Assembly (NCBI GenBank): GCA_964350445.1
Contig: CAYGKA010000025.1
Coordinates: 1 to 64,000 of the forward strand
Source: Hwanghaeella sp964350445
GTDB lineage: Bacteria > Pseudomonadota > Alphaproteobacteria > UBA8366 > Aestuariispiraceae
DNA: 64,000 nt
Direction: 5' to 3'
Position numbers and translations under genes: made by a program. The notes beneath the pieces are model-generated. The model ran no database searches. It worked only from the letters and a program-made list of their open reading frames with translations, and was not told the DNA's origin. Numbering within the stretch: position 1 is the first letter of the stretch; every line of letters starts with the position of its first letter. Below, piece by piece: positions 22,116 through 31,526 of this stretch.

Positions 22116-23141
22116 CTACACTGTCGGGTCGTCCGATACCTGAATCAGCTGCTTCCCCATGTTCCGCCCGGTCAACAGGCGCAGGAAAGCTTCCGGCATC
22201 GCGCCGATTCCATGCATCATATCTTCCTTGTGGCGCAATTTACCCGCTTTCGCCCAGGACGCGATTTCCGCCCGCGCCTCGTCGAACTTGTCGGCATGGT
22301 CGAACAGGATGAATCCCCGGACCGTCGCCCGCGCGATCATGATATTGCGCAGAAAGCGCTCGCCGATATCCGGTTCCTCGAATTTGTCGGCAAGGGCCAC
22401 TGTCCCGCAGATGACCGTCCGCGACTTTTCCGCCAGGTTCCGCATGACCGCGTCATGGATAGGGCCTGCCGTATTGTCCAGGAACAGATCGACGCCATGC
22501 GGACAGGCCTGCTTGACCGCGGCTGTCAGGTCCGGTGCGGTCTTGTAGTTGATGCCGTCGTCGTAACCGAGTTCCTTGCACCAGGCGACTTTCTCGTCAG
22601 ACCCCGCGACCGCGACCGGCCGGGCGCCCTTGATCACGGCGATCTGGCCGGCCACCTGCCCCACCGCCCCGGAAGCGGCTGAAATCAGCACGTCGTCGCC
22701 GGCCTTCATCTCGCCTGCCGCCAACAGTGTGAAATAGGCGGTCAGCCCCGGCAGTCCCAAATAGCTGAGCGCGGAATGGATTGGCCCCATCCCGGTATCC
22801 ACCTTGCGCAGGGCTTTTCCTTTCTGGACGTTGTATTCCTGCCAATCGAACCGAAAGCTTTCGACGATGTCGCCGGGCTTGAGCGCCGGGTCGTTGCTTT
22901 CCACCACGACACCGACACCACCGCCATGCATCACATCACCAATACCCACACCGGCGGCATAGTTGGCGCGGGGACTGATTCGTCCGCGCATATACGGATC
23001 GACCGACAGATAGACGGCGCGTGTCAGGACTTCCCCCTCACCCGGCTCCGGCATTGGCGCGGTCTGCAGTCGCCAATTGTCCATCGCCGGCATTCCCGTA
23101 GGGTGGGAGGCCAGGACCCATTGCTTCATCTCGTTCGACAT
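22116..23141 (-). CDS. NADP-dependent medium-chain reductase (CurA/leukotriene B4 12-hydroxydehydrogenase type)
   Basis: The 341-residue zinc-free MDR protein reduces alpha,beta-unsaturated ketones or related enones with NADPH. Family signatures are LSVDPYMRGRIS near residue 45, GLPGLTAYFTLL near 125, the Rossmann glycine motif VLISAASGAVGQVAGQIA near 150, GSDEKVAWCKELGYDDGINY, and the C-terminal MGKQLIQVSDDP. It runs in the same direction as the small DUF1192 gene upstream (51 bp away). A terminator lies about 170 bp after its stop. Confidence 0.9.
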   Translation of the reverse strand: MSNEMKQWVLASHPTGMPAMDNWRLQTAPMPEPGEGEVLTRAVYLSVDPYMRGRISPRANYAAGVGIGDVMHGGGVGVVVESNDPALKPGDIVESFRFDWQEYNVQKGKALRKVDTGMGPIHSALSYLGLPGLTAYFTLLAAGEMKAGDDVLISAASGAVGQVAGQIAVIKGARPVAVAGSDEKVAWCKELGYDDGINYKTAPDLTAAVKQACPHGVDLFLDNTAGPIHDAVMRNLAEKSRTVICGTVALADKFEEPDIGERFLRNIMIARATVRGFILFDHADKFDEARAEIASWAKAGKLRHKEDMMHGIGAMPEAFLRLLTGRNMGKQLIQVSDDPTV

Positions 23142-23191
23142 CGTCCATCCTTGTGCTGGGATTGTTCCTGGGACGGCTCGCGCCGCGTGAA

Positions 23192-23377
23192 TCAGGATTT
23201 GAAGAAAGTTTCCGCGACGCCGCGCGCGGATTGCTTGCCGGCGATCTTCGCCTTCGCGCGTTCGATTTCCGCTTCTCGCTCCGCGATATACTCTTCAAGC
23301 GCCTCAATGGACATCATGTCCAGGTCGGCCTGCTCCAGCGTTTTCGGCTTTGGTGGCTCCAGGTCATCGGGATTCAT
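23192..23377 (-). CDS. DUF1192-like small protein
   Basis: A 61-residue acidic, helical protein (MNPDDLEPPKPKTLEQADLD, then MMSIEALEEYIAEREAEIER). It matches the alphaproteobacterial DUF1192 pattern, with a conserved SIEALEEYI core and a short coiled coil. No function is known to me. The start at 23377 has GGGAGGGAAACGGT upstream; the longer ORF to 23647 overlaps the divergent quinone reductase and is rejected. Confidence 0.75.
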   Translation of the reverse strand: MNPDDLEPPKPKTLEQADLDMMSIEALEEYIAEREAEIERAKAKIAGKQSARGVAETFFKS

Positions 23378-23486
23378 ACCGTTTCCCTCCCCAATATCTT
23401 CTTCGGTTCTTCTTCTGGCTTTCAGTTCGGCGCAGTGACCGTTAACTCTATACCCCGAAGATAGATCAAATCGAGGGGATGAAGGA

Positions 23487-24485
23487 ATGAGCTTGCCGGA
23501 AACAATGCGTGTCGTGGAAATCGCATCCTTCGGCGGCCCGGAGGTATTGACCCCGGCCGAACGCCCTGTTCCCACGCCGGGCCCGGGCGAGGTCCTGATA
23601 AAGGTGGCGGCAGCGGGCGTGAACCGGCCGGACGTGTCGCAACGCATGGGCGCCTATCCGCCGCCGCCGGGCGCGAGCGATCTGCCGGGATTGGAAGTTG
23701 CGGGTACCGTCGCAGCGGTTGGCGAAGGGGTGCGCCGTTGGGCCGAGGGCGACCCGGTCTGCGCGCTGACGCCGGGCGGCGGCTATGCGGAATACTGTCT
23801 GACCCCGCAGGAACAATGCCTGCCGGTTCCGAAGGGCTACGACATGGTCAAAGCTGCCTGCCTGCCGGAAACCTTCTTCACCGTCTATCTGAACGTGTTC
23901 ATGCGCGTCGGTTTGAAAGCCGGGGAGAAGTTCCTGGTCCATGGCGGGTCCAGCGGCATCGGCACCACCGCGATCCAACTGGCGCGGGCTTTCGGCGCCA
24001 CCGTCTTCACCACCGCCGGATCTGACGAAAAGGTAAAGGCCTGCAAGGACCTCGGCGCCCACCACGCCATCAACTACCGGACGCAGGATTGGAAAGAGGC
24101 GGTCAAGGAAGCGACAGAAGGAAAGGGCGTCGATGTCATCCTGGACATGGTCGGCGGCGACTACATCCAGGGAAACATCGACAGTCTGGCCTTCGACGGC
24201 AGGCTGGCGATCATCGCTTTCCTGCAGGGGTCGAAGCGTGAGATCGACCTGATCAAGGTGCTGGGAAAGCGGCTGTCCATTTCCGGATCGACCCTTCGGC
24301 CGCAGCCGATTTCCAAAAAGGCCGAGATTGCCGCCAACCTCCAAAGCCATGTCTGGCCGCTGCTGGAATCGGGCAAGGTCGCCCCGGTCCTGTTCAAGAC
24401 CTTCCCGCTGGACCAGGCCGCGGATGCGCACAGGTTGATGGAATCCAGCGATCATATCGGCAAGATCATACTGACGGTAGCGTAA
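23487..24485 (+). CDS. NADPH:quinone oxidoreductase, zinc-free MDR family (PIG3-like)
   Basis: The 332-residue reductase has the quinone-oxidoreductase layout: MRVVEIASFGGPEVL at the N-terminus, VAAAGVNRPDVSQRMG, the nucleotide-binding motif FLVHGGSSGIGTTAIQLARA and TTAGSDEKVKACKDLGAHHA. The GSSGIG form is typical of the human TP53I3/PIG3-like class. It reduces quinones or other enones by one or two electrons using NADPH. It is divergent from the DUF1192 gene and convergent with the GNAT gene, with stops 21 bp apart. Confidence 0.92.
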   Translation: MSLPETMRVVEIASFGGPEVLTPAERPVPTPGPGEVLIKVAAAGVNRPDVSQRMGAYPPPPGASDLPGLEVAGTVAAVGEGVRRWAEGDPVCALTPGGGYAEYCLTPQEQCLPVPKGYDMVKAACLPETFFTVYLNVFMRVGLKAGEKFLVHGGSSGIGTTAIQLARAFGATVFTTAGSDEKVKACKDLGAHHAINYRTQDWKEAVKEATEGKGVDVILDMVGGDYIQGNIDSLAFDGRLAIIAFLQGSKREIDLIKVLGKRLSISGSTLRPQPISKKAEIAANLQSHVWPLLESGKVAPVLFKTFPLDQAADAHRLMESSDHIGKIILTVA

Positions 24486-24506
24486 GCCCCGCCCAATTCG
24501 CTGGCG

Positions 24507-25127
24507 TCAGTGGCGCGTCGGTTTTGCCGGGCCAACGACCGCGTTGAAGAAAGCCCGGCCGTCCGCCGCCGCCTCTTCCAATAGGGAGAGATAGTTGGGC
24601 CAATGCGGCCACAAGCTGCCTTCGACGCCGCCATTCTCGAAGATCAGGTTTGCATCGAACCTGCGGGCGATTTTCTGCATCTTCCGATTATCGAGAAGGC
24701 ACAACATGTAAACACGGGTGATGTAGCGGTTCCGCGCCATAGTCAGGGCATGCCGCAGCAGCAATGTCCCGATCCCCAGGTTCTGCCACGGCGCCTCCAC
24801 GCTCAGCGCGATTTCCGCGACCGGCCTTGGAAACCGCGTCACCATCGCCAATTCGCCGACGCCGCGCAGTTCACCGTCGATGAACGCGCCCAGGACGACG
24901 GTGGACGACCACTTCAGGCCGGCGCAATACGCGCGAACGCGATCATCGGAGATCGACCCCATGAACCGGTTGCACCGATCGGACGCAGTCAAACGCAGGA
25001 GATGTTCCTGATACAGGCTGACGTCGCGCGATGTAAGCTTTCGCAGCGTAACCGAAGAGGGAACCGGCAACGCGGACCGGTCGGGTACAAGGGTAGGAAG
25101 CGAAACTTCAGACTTCGGGAGGGCCAT
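24507..25127 (-). CDS. GNAT family N-acetyltransferase, alphaproteobacterial type
   Basis: The 206-residue protein has a GNAT acetyl-CoA site (VAEIALSVEAPWQNLGIGTLLL, with the Q/R-x-x-G-x-G/A pattern as QNLGIG) and a preceding beta-bulge region (GELRGVGELAMV). The N-terminal LTASDRCNRFMGSISDDRVRA helix is seen in alphaproteobacterial proteins of this type. The substrate is unknown. Upstream, at 25128-25280, lie two inverted repeats that could be regulatory. Confidence 0.82.
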   Translation of the reverse strand: MALPKSEVSLPTLVPDRSALPVPSSVTLRKLTSRDVSLYQEHLLRLTASDRCNRFMGSISDDRVRAYCAGLKWSSTVVLGAFIDGELRGVGELAMVTRFPRPVAEIALSVEAPWQNLGIGTLLLRHALTMARNRYITRVYMLCLLDNRKMQKIARRFDANLIFENGGVEGSLWPHWPNYLSLLEEAAADGRAFFNAVVGPAKPTRH

Positions 25128-25188
25128 CGCGCTTGTCCTCTAGGTGATTTCTAAGAACACCCTCCCTGTCGCTTAGATAGGCTCAATT

Positions 25189-25205
25189 ATGTTGCACCGC
25201 AACAT
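25189..25205. repeat. Perfect inverted repeat, possible operator
   Basis: ATGTTGC-ACC-GCAACAT, 7-bp arms with a 3-base centre, in the leader of the GNAT gene. No regulator can be named. Confidence 0.4.
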
Positions 25206-25233
25206 AAAACACCGCAAAGAAACATCGCCACCA

Positions 25234-25247
25234 ATACCTATAGGTAT
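25234..25247. repeat. 14-bp perfect palindrome, possible operator
   Basis: ATACCTATAGGTAT, 29 bp from the other inverted repeat, within the region between the aminotransferase stop and the GNAT start. Confidence 0.4.
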
Positions 25248-25280
25248 CCCTGTGTTGTTTTTGTTTGTTTTTTCATATTG

Positions 25281-26573
25281 CTATCGATTCCTCCCCAACA
25301 AACGGCGCGCGCAGGTCAGTTCCACCGCGACGCAAAGCACTTCCATCGCCTTCTTGATCTCATCGACCGACGGAAGGGTCGGGGCGATGCGGATATTCCT
25401 GTCAGACGGATCTTTTCCATAAGGGAAGGTCGAGCCCGCGGGCGTGCATTTCACGCCCGCTTCGCCGGCCATTCGAATGATTTCCGACGCACATTCGTCC
25501 ATCACGTCCAGGCTGACGAAATATCCGCCCTGCGGCGCGGTCCAGTCGGCGATGCCTTTTTCCGCCAGGCGGCGGCTCAAGGCCTCTTCGACCGCGTCGA
25601 ATTTCGGTTTCACGATGGCGGCGTGCCTTTCCATATGCGCCAGGATGCCGTCCATGTTCTCGAAGAAGCGGACATGGCGCAGTTGGTTCAGCTTGTCCGG
25701 CCCGATCGTCGCGAAGGACAGCTTTTTCACAGCATCGGCGATATTGGTTTCCGACGCCGCCATCAAGGCGACGCCCGAACCGGCATAGGTGATCTTGGAG
25801 GTGGACCCAAACATCAGCACCCGGTCCGGATTCCCCGCCTGGGCGCAAAGGGCCAGGATATCCGGAATTTCCGCCGGTCCGCCGCCCAGATGATGAACGG
25901 CATAGGCGTTGTCCCACAGGATACGGAAATCCGGTGCGCCGGTCGTCATGCGGGCAAGGCGCTCCGAAACGGCCGGCGAATAAACCGTCCCGGTCGGGTT
26001 CGAGTATTTCGGAACGCACCAGATCGCCTTGACGGCGGGATCGGCGGCCAGAGCCTCTACCGCATCCATATCCGGGCCGTCGTCCAGCATCGGCACGGTG
26101 ATCATTTCCAGGCCCAGCCGCTCGCAGATCGCGAAATGGCGGTCGTAGCCGGGAACCGGGCAGATCACCTTGGTCGCATTGGCCCCTGCCCCCACACGGG
26201 TCCAAGGGCCCTTGCCGCCGGGCATGCCGAACAGAACCGCACCCGCCAGCGTGTCGTACATCATGGTCAGGCTGCCATTGCCGCCGACGATGATCTGCGA
26301 AGGCGTTACACCCATATACTCGGCGAACAGGCGGCGGGCTTCGGGGATGCCTTCGACAATGCCATAGTTGCGGTAGTCGGTCCCGCCCTCGCCCGAGGTA
26401 TTGCCGGGCCCGACCAAGGCAAGCATGCCGTCGGCCAGAGTCAGCTGATCCGGCGCCGGCTTGCCGCGGGTCATGTCCAGTGACAGACCTTCGCCCTTCA
26501 AGGCCTCGAATTCCTCAAGCAGGCGCTGTTCCACCGCTTCGAGGTCGCTTTTCTCCAAATCCGCCAGTTTCAT
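25281..26573 (-). CDS. PLP aminotransferase, type Ic aspartate aminotransferase-like
   Basis: The 430-residue fold type I enzyme resembles the Corynebacterium-type aspartate aminotransferases (MocR/alanine-glyoxylate aminotransferase domain). Features: SLDMTRGKPAPDQLTLADGM, DYRNYGIVEGIPEARRLFA, the PLP region ILWDNAYAVHHLGGGPAEI (Asn/Asp/Tyr residues), and the lysine motif MFGSTSKITYAGSGVALMAAS. The N-terminal GKPAPDQ and the nicely spaced Asn-Asp-Tyr-Lys set fit this subclass. I use the ATG at 26573 over a TTG at 26591; neither has a strong Shine-Dalgarno. The next upstream gene is prpE, 110 bp away in the same direction. Confidence 0.88.
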   Translation of the reverse strand: MKLADLEKSDLEAVEQRLLEEFEALKGEGLSLDMTRGKPAPDQLTLADGMLALVGPGNTSGEGGTDYRNYGIVEGIPEARRLFAEYMGVTPSQIIVGGNGSLTMMYDTLAGAVLFGMPGGKGPWTRVGAGANATKVICPVPGYDRHFAICERLGLEMITVPMLDDGPDMDAVEALAADPAVKAIWCVPKYSNPTGTVYSPAVSERLARMTTGAPDFRILWDNAYAVHHLGGGPAEIPDILALCAQAGNPDRVLMFGSTSKITYAGSGVALMAASETNIADAVKKLSFATIGPDKLNQLRHVRFFENMDGILAHMERHAAIVKPKFDAVEEALSRRLAEKGIADWTAPQGGYFVSLDVMDECASEIIRMAGEAGVKCTPAGSTFPYGKDPSDRNIRIAPTLPSVDEIKKAMEVLCVAVELTCARRLLGRNR

Positions 26574-26683
26574 GACCCGATACCCATTCAATTTGCCTGT
26601 TCCGGACGCAAAAGCGCCGGCAGCCTTGTAGTGCCGCCGGCGCTATGAGGACAAGGCCCAAGCTTGGCCGTTTTCGAAGAATT

Positions 26684-28582
26684 CTACTTGTTCCCGTAGC
26701 CGACCTGATGAAGCGACTCCTTGATCTCGTCCAGGATGGCGGGATCGTCGATCGTCGCGGGCGTCTTGAACGCCTCGCTGTCGGCGATCTTCACCATGGT
26801 CGCCCGCAGAATCTTGCCGGATCGGGTCTTCGGCAGACGCTTCACGACGGTGGCGGTCTTGAAAGCGGCAACAGGGCCGATTTTGTCGCGGACCATCTTC
26901 ACCGCTTCCTTGACGATCTCCTCGTCGGTGCGCTCGACACCCGCCTTCAGAACCAGGAAGCCCAACGGCAACTGGCCCTTCAACTGGTCGGCGACCCCGA
27001 TCACGGCGCATTCGGCGACGTCGGGATGGGAGGCGAGCACTTCCTCCATCGCGCCGGTCGACAGCCGGTGGCCGGCGACATTGATGATGTCGTCGGTCCG
27101 CGACATGACAAAAAGGTATCCGTCCTCGTCCATGTAACCGGCGTCGCCGGTCTTGTAGTAGCCGGGATATTCGATGAGGTAGCTGTCGATCCACCGCTGG
27201 TCCGCGTTCCACAAGGTTGGTAGGCAGGAAGGCGGCAAGGGCAGCTTGATGCTGATCGCGCCCATCTCACCACGCGGCATTTCGTGGCACCCCTCGTCCA
27301 GGATGCGGACGTCGTAGCCGGGGACCGGCTTGGTGGGCGACCCCGGTTTGATCGGCAATTGTTCGATCCCCAAGCAATTGGCGACGATGGGCCAGCCGGT
27401 TTCCGTCTGCCACCAGTGGTCCACCACGGGCACCTGCAGTTTTTCTTCCGACCAATGGAGCGTATCCGGATCGCAACGCTCCCCGGCAAGGAAGAGGGCC
27501 CGGAACTTGGACATATCGTATTCGCCGATCAATTTCCCGTTCGGGTCTTCCTTCTTGATCGCGCGAAAAGCGGTCGGTGCGGTGAACAATGTGACGACGC
27601 CATGATCCTGGATGACACGCCAGAAGACACCCGCATCCGGCGTCCCGACGGGTTTTCCTTCAAAAAGGATCGTCGTGGCCCCGTGAAACAACGGTGCATA
27701 GACGATGTAGGAGTGGCCAACGACCCATCCGACATCGCTGGCGGCCCAGAAAACCTCACCCGGGTCGATATTGAAGATATTCTTCATCGACCATTTCAAC
27801 GCCACCATATGGCCGCCGTTGTCGCGCACCACACCCTTGGGCTGGCCGGTCGTTCCGGACGTATAGAGAATATAGAGCGGGTCGGTGGCGGCGACGGGCA
27901 CGCATTCCGACGGCTCCGCCGCAGCAATGCCGGCGTCCCAATCGACATCCCGGCCGGCACGCATTTCCCAATCCGCACCGTCGCGTTGGAAGACGATGAC
28001 TTTGTCGACGATGCCCGGCGCAATCTCTAAAGCACCGTCGATCATCGGTTGATAGGCGACAACGCGCCCCGGCTCTATCCCGCAGGTCGCTGTGATAATA
28101 GCCTTCGGCGTGCAATCCTTCACACGCGTCGCCAATTCGTTGGCGGCGAATCCGCCGAAGACCACGGAATGCACCGCCCCAAGCCGGGCGCAGGCCAGCA
28201 TCGCGACAGCTGCCTGCGGCACCATGGGCATATATATGATGACGCGATCACCCTTGCCCACGCCGTTGGCCCGCAGCATCCCCGCACAGCGGGAGACCTG
28301 GTCCAATAGATCGGAATAGGTCAGCGTCTGCGCCTTGCCGGTGATCGGGCTGTCATAGATGACAGCGGCCTGATCGCCCCGACCGCGTTCCACATGACGG
28401 TCGACCGCGTTGTAGCAGGTGTTGCATTCGGCGCCGGCGAACCAGCGATAAAAATGCGGTGCCCCGCTGTCGTCCAGGACCTTGTCCCAGGGTTTCACCC
28501 AATCGACGTCCTTGGCGGCGTCCGCCCAGAACCCTTCCGGATCGCGCAACGACCGTTCGTGCAATTCATCCATCAAGCCCAT
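26684..28582 (-). CDS. prpE: Propionyl-CoA synthetase
   Basis: The 632-residue ANL-superfamily ligase makes propionyl-CoA from propionate, ATP and CoA. Signature parts: FYRWFAGAECNTCYNAVDRHV, the P-loop YILYTSGTTGQPKGVVRDNG (the VRDNGG continuation is typical of PrpE), DVGWVVGHSYIVYAPLF, WWQTETGWPIVANCLG, GDAGYMDEDGYLFVMSRTDD and the acetylatable lysine in LPKTRSGKILRATM. Start at 28582 has GGGGAGGATACC 5 bases upstream; an ATG at 28606 would place that site inside the gene. It shares a divergent region with the acyl-CoA synthetase at 28837. Confidence 0.93.
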   Translation of the reverse strand: MGLMDELHERSLRDPEGFWADAAKDVDWVKPWDKVLDDSGAPHFYRWFAGAECNTCYNAVDRHVERGRGDQAAVIYDSPITGKAQTLTYSDLLDQVSRCAGMLRANGVGKGDRVIIYMPMVPQAAVAMLACARLGAVHSVVFGGFAANELATRVKDCTPKAIITATCGIEPGRVVAYQPMIDGALEIAPGIVDKVIVFQRDGADWEMRAGRDVDWDAGIAAAEPSECVPVAATDPLYILYTSGTTGQPKGVVRDNGGHMVALKWSMKNIFNIDPGEVFWAASDVGWVVGHSYIVYAPLFHGATTILFEGKPVGTPDAGVFWRVIQDHGVVTLFTAPTAFRAIKKEDPNGKLIGEYDMSKFRALFLAGERCDPDTLHWSEEKLQVPVVDHWWQTETGWPIVANCLGIEQLPIKPGSPTKPVPGYDVRILDEGCHEMPRGEMGAISIKLPLPPSCLPTLWNADQRWIDSYLIEYPGYYKTGDAGYMDEDGYLFVMSRTDDIINVAGHRLSTGAMEEVLASHPDVAECAVIGVADQLKGQLPLGFLVLKAGVERTDEEIVKEAVKMVRDKIGPVAAFKTATVVKRLPKTRSGKILRATMVKIADSEAFKTPATIDDPAILDEIKESLHQVGYGNK

Positions 28583-28836
28583 CGGCGGTATCCTCCCCAG
28601 AGTCATCGCGATCGGCTTGTGCGCCGATCATTACCAATCCCTTATACCGCCTTCTTATACCGTCACGGAGGCGGATGCCAAAGTCTCTACAGGCAGGAAA
28701 GCCTCCTGCCCTTGATCTGGCTCAACCGTTCAGGAAATTGCGTGCGCCTCGTCACCCCCTTGACGGACGGGAAGCCAGTCGCCGTAAATCCCTTTCAGAA
28801 CGGATGAGCAAATTCCGGACGCTTAGGGAGAGACCG

Positions 28837-30462
28837 ATGAGCAGCATTTACGACCGGGACCTGGACAAGAACGCGGCCAATCATGTGCCGCTGTCGCCGC
28901 TGTCCTTCCTGAAGCGGGCCGCCACCGTCTACCCGGGCAAGACCGCCGTCGTGCACGGGGCGATCGAGCGGAATTGGGCGCAGACCTATGACCGCTGCCG
29001 GCAACTGGGATCGGCGCTGGCCAAGCGCGGGATCGGCAAGGGCGATACGGTCGCGGTCATGTGCCCGAATATTCCAGCGATGATGGAAGCGCATTTCGGC
29101 ATCCCCATGACGGGGGCCGTGATGAACGCGCTGAACACGCGCCTGGATGCGGCAACCGTCGCTTTCATCTTGGACCATGGCGAAGCGAAGGTGGTCATCA
29201 CCGACACCGAACTGGCGCCGACCATGAAGGCGGCCCTTGCGCAGACAAAACGTAAGGACCTGTTGATCATCGATGTCGACGACCCGGAAGGAAACGGGGG
29301 CGAGCGTCTCGGCACGATGGAGTACGAGGATTTCATCGCCGACGGCGACCCCGGCTACGACTGGGCGCTGCCTGCCGATGAATGGGATGCGATCACGCTC
29401 AACTATACCTCCGGCACCACGGGCAACCCGAAAGGCGTCGTCTATCACCACCGTGGGGCCTATCTGCTGGCGATGGACAATATCGTCACCTGGGGGCTGC
29501 CCAATTCAGCGCGTTACCTGTGGACCCTGCCGATGTTCCATTGCAATGGCTGGTGCTTCCCCTGGACGCTTGCCGCCGCCGGGGCGACCAATGTCTGCCT
29601 GCGTCAGGTGAGCGCGGCCAACATCTACCGCGCCATCGCGGATGAAGGCGTCACCCATTTCTGCGGCGCACCCATTGTGCTGGGCATGGTGATCAACGCG
29701 ACGGAGGAAGAACGGCGTCCCTTGCCCCGCACGGTGGAGGTGATGACCGCCGCCGCGCCGCCGCCGCCCGCCGTCCTGAAGCGAATGGAAGAGCAGGGCT
29801 TCCACATCACTCATGTCTATGGACTGACCGAAGTCTACGGCCCCGCCGTCGTTTGCGCTTGGCAACCGGAATGGGACGCGTTGGACGCCGATGAGCGCGC
29901 CTCCAAGAAAGCCCGCCAGGGCGTCGGCTACACCGCGTTGGAGGAGCTGGCGGTGCTCGACCCCGAGTCAATGCAGCCTGTGCCGAAGGACGGCATGACC
30001 ATGGGCGAGGTCATGTTTCGCGGCAATGTGGTGATGCGCGGCTATCTGAAGAACCCGAAAGCGTCCCAGGAAGCCTTCGCCGGCGGCTGGTTCCATTCCG
30101 GAGACCTCGGCGTCTGGCATCCGGATTCCTATGTCGAACTGAAGGACCGGTCGAAGGACATCATCATTTCGGGCGGCGAAAACATCTCCACCATCGAAGT
30201 GGAGAACATTCTCTACCGCCACCCGTTGATCGTCGAAGCCGCGGTTGTAGGACGGCCCGACGAGAAATGGGGCGAAACGCCCTGCGCCTTTGTCCTGGGG
30301 AAGGCAGGTGCAACTTTGACGGAGGCAGAGGTAATCGCTTTCTGTCGCGAGAACATGGCCCGTTTCAAAGTACCGAAGACGGTGGTCTTCGGCGAACTGC
30401 CCAAGACGAGCACCGGCAAGGTGCAGAAATTCGTCCTGCGCGACAAAGCCAAAGCACTCTGA
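28837..30462 (+). CDS. Acyl-CoA synthetase (AMP-binding, medium-chain/3-methylmercaptopropionyl-CoA ligase-like)
   Basis: The 541-residue ANL ligase activates a fatty or short-chain acid. The N-terminus NHVPLSPLSFLKRAATVYPG, the P-loop ITLNYTSGTTGNPKGVVYHH, the central LPMFHCNGWCFPWTLAAAGA, the second core HVYGLTEVYGPAVVCAWQPE, and the C-terminal LPKTSTGKVQKFVLRDKAK (catalytic Lys) match the AlkK/DmdB-type subfamily. The start at 28837 follows TTAGGGAGAGACCG. Chain-length preference cannot be told. The next gene, a class IV aminotransferase, starts 31 bp after the stop. Confidence 0.9.
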   Translation: MSSIYDRDLDKNAANHVPLSPLSFLKRAATVYPGKTAVVHGAIERNWAQTYDRCRQLGSALAKRGIGKGDTVAVMCPNIPAMMEAHFGIPMTGAVMNALNTRLDAATVAFILDHGEAKVVITDTELAPTMKAALAQTKRKDLLIIDVDDPEGNGGERLGTMEYEDFIADGDPGYDWALPADEWDAITLNYTSGTTGNPKGVVYHHRGAYLLAMDNIVTWGLPNSARYLWTLPMFHCNGWCFPWTLAAAGATNVCLRQVSAANIYRAIADEGVTHFCGAPIVLGMVINATEEERRPLPRTVEVMTAAAPPPPAVLKRMEEQGFHITHVYGLTEVYGPAVVCAWQPEWDALDADERASKKARQGVGYTALEELAVLDPESMQPVPKDGMTMGEVMFRGNVVMRGYLKNPKASQEAFAGGWFHSGDLGVWHPDSYVELKDRSKDIIISGGENISTIEVENILYRHPLIVEAAVVGRPDEKWGETPCAFVLGKAGATLTEAEVIAFCRENMARFKVPKTVVFGELPKTSTGKVQKFVLRDKAKAL

Positions 30463-30493
30463 TCCAGCCGCCCTTTAACGGAGATTTTCAGCA

Positions 30494-31447
30494 ATGCCCG
30501 CCGACAATACTTTGCACAATGAACGCGTCGTCTACCTGAATGGGGAAATCCTGCCGGAAAGCCGGGCGTTGATTTCCTTCCGGGATACCGGCTTCGTCTA
30601 TGGCGACGCGGTCTTCGATACCGGCCGCACCTTCGGCGGCAAGGGCTTCCAGTTGAAGGAACATGTCGACCGCCTTTACGAAACCCTCACCTATGTGCGG
30701 ATCGATCCCGGCATGGCCAAGGAAGAGATGCTGGCGAAGACGGAGGAGGTTCTCGCCATCAACGCCCAACTGCTCGGTCCTGATGAGGATTATTGGGTGA
30801 CGCAGCGGATTTCCCGCGGCATCTCGCCGGTCGACGGCGAAGTGCCGGAACGCGACGGCGCGACGGTGCTGATCGAATGCATGCCGCTTCCCTTGCGGGC
30901 CCGGGCCGGGATGTTCCGGGACGGGATCGACGCCGTCGTCTCCTCCCTGAAACGCACGCCGCCCAGCGCGCTGTCGCCCAACGCCAAGACAAACAACTAC
31001 ATGAACATGATGCTGGCCCAGCGGGAGGTCGCGTCCTATGCGCCCGGCGCCTGGGCCGTGCTGTTGGACGAGACCGGGAATATCTGCGAAGGGGCCGGCT
31101 GCAACATCTTCGTGGTGAAGAACGGGACGGTCTATACGCCGTCGACCGAATACATCCTGGACGGCATCACCCGGCAGGCCGCCATCGACCTGTGCAAGAA
31201 GGCGGATATCCCGCTGGTCGAACGCCCGCTCTCCCTCCACAACGTCGCCATCGCGGACGAAGCCTTCTTCACCTCCACCAGCTTGTGCATTTGCCCGCTG
31301 CGCAGCTTCAACGGCCAGAAATTCGGTGCCGCGCCGGGCCCGGTGACGAAGGGCCTGATGAATGCTTTCAGCGAGATGGTCGGCTACGACTATGTCGGCC
31401 AGTACCTGAAGCACCTGTCAGACGAAGCGGTCGGGACGGGGTTCTAA
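30494..31447 (+). CDS. ilvE: Class IV PLP aminotransferase (branched-chain amino acid aminotransferase/4-amino-4-deoxychorismate lyase family)
   Basis: The 317-residue protein has fold type IV. N-terminal VVYLNGEILPESRALISFRD and RDTGFVYGDAVFDTGRTFGG carry the Arg and the family start. The PLP lysine is in ALSPNAKTNNYMNMMLAQRE, and the C-terminal ETGNICEGAGCNIFVVKNG, DGITRQAAIDLCKKADIPL and EAFFTSTSLCICPL match branched-chain aminotransferases. The ADC-lyase alternative is less likely, because the GNICEGAGCN segment and length fit BCAT better. It is in an apparent operon with the acyl-CoA synthetase, 31 bp away, so it may serve branched-chain acid metabolism. Confidence 0.85.
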   Translation: MPADNTLHNERVVYLNGEILPESRALISFRDTGFVYGDAVFDTGRTFGGKGFQLKEHVDRLYETLTYVRIDPGMAKEEMLAKTEEVLAINAQLLGPDEDYWVTQRISRGISPVDGEVPERDGATVLIECMPLPLRARAGMFRDGIDAVVSSLKRTPPSALSPNAKTNNYMNMMLAQREVASYAPGAWAVLLDETGNICEGAGCNIFVVKNGTVYTPSTEYILDGITRQAAIDLCKKADIPLVERPLSLHNVAIADEAFFTSTSLCICPLRSFNGQKFGAAPGPVTKGLMNAFSEMVGYDYVGQYLKHLSDEAVGTGF

Positions 31448-31526
31448 AGAAAAATTCAATCGCTTTTCAGATGCCGACAAGCATACTGTTTACCGATTGC
31501 TAATAAACAGGCTCTACCGTCGCGGC

